From contig NZ_JAEQMG010000158.1 in the NCBI RefSeq assembly GCF_016680995.1, positions 1 through 5,298 on the forward strand: 5,298 nt of DNA, in the 5' to 3' direction. Both the position numbers and the translations under genes were made by a program. Under the pieces are notes generated by a model. It did no database searches and was not told the DNA's origin. It was given only the letters and a program-made list of their open reading frames with translations. Origin of the DNA: Ruminococcus difficilis (GTDB taxonomy: Bacteria > Bacillota_A > Clostridia > Oscillospirales > Acutalibacteraceae). Within the stretch, counting starts at the first letter, position 1, and each line of letters begins with the position of its first letter. Below are positions 5,247 to 5,298 of the stretch, piece by piece.

Positions 5247-5298
5247 TGGCAGGGGCAGAAGGACTTGAACCCTCGGCACGCGGTTTTGGAGACCGCTG
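5247..5298 (-). tRNA. trnW: tRNA-Trp (anticodon CCA), 3' part only, likely attachment site
   Basis: Read on the minus strand: anticodon stem GCGGT/ACCGC (5296-5292 with 5284-5280) around the loop CTCCAAA with anticodon CCA (5289-5287), variable loop GTGCC, T-arm GAGGG-TTCAAGT-CCTTC, acceptor strand TGCCCCT (5257-5251), discriminator G and an encoded CCA (5249-5247). The 5' acceptor strand and D-arm lie beyond the window edge. The 3' end points at the integrase, the standard arrangement for an element integrated into a tRNA 3' end that restores the tRNA. Confidence 0.95.

Overview
The window looks like one end of an integrated mobile element (integrative or prophage-like) in a Gram-positive bacterium, probably a Clostridia/Oscillospiraceae-type Firmicute. 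Reasons for that placement: strong AAAGGAG/GGAGG-type ribosome binding sites, a tyrosine integrase of the style common in clostridial elements, and a tRNA-Trp with an encoded CCA end. The taxon is an inference from gene style, not a database match.

Layout, left to right. Positions 1-115 (minus strand) appear to be the 5' end of a group I intron or IStron that interrupts a replication gene. Positions 116-1708 (minus) are the first exon of a P4-type primase/helicase (CHC2 zinc finger, TOPRIM, D5-type NTPase) that stops right after Walker B. It is preceded, with a 4-bp GTGA overlap, by a 98-residue excisionase-like DNA-binding protein (1705-2001). Positions 2002-2381 hold no convincing gene but are structured: near-repeats, hairpins, a palindrome, a plus-strand promoter and a strong plus-strand terminator that together could make a ~75-nt RNA. 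A 65-residue Cro-like helix-turn-helix protein (2382-2579, minus) and a 280-residue XRE-type repressor (2756-3598, plus) diverge around a control region with two consensus-like promoters that face each other across a GAT/ATC inverted repeat. The integrase (about 3573-4967, plus) overlaps the 3' end of the repressor gene and is followed by a clear terminator. The last part is the attachment flank and the 3' part of a tRNA-Trp gene on the minus strand.

How it works together (inference): the tRNA-Trp 3' end is the attachment site, and the element extends left from it beyond the window. The repressor/Cro-like pair would form a switch with mutually exclusive promoters. In one state the repressor and integrase are transcribed rightwards. 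In the other the leftward operon (Cro-like, excisionase-like, primase/helicase) could be transcribed for excision and replication. The primase would be made in full only if the intron at its Walker B region is spliced out. Base composition is mosaic: the primase, excisionase-like and integrase genes are GC-rich, while the repressor and its control region are strikingly AT-rich.
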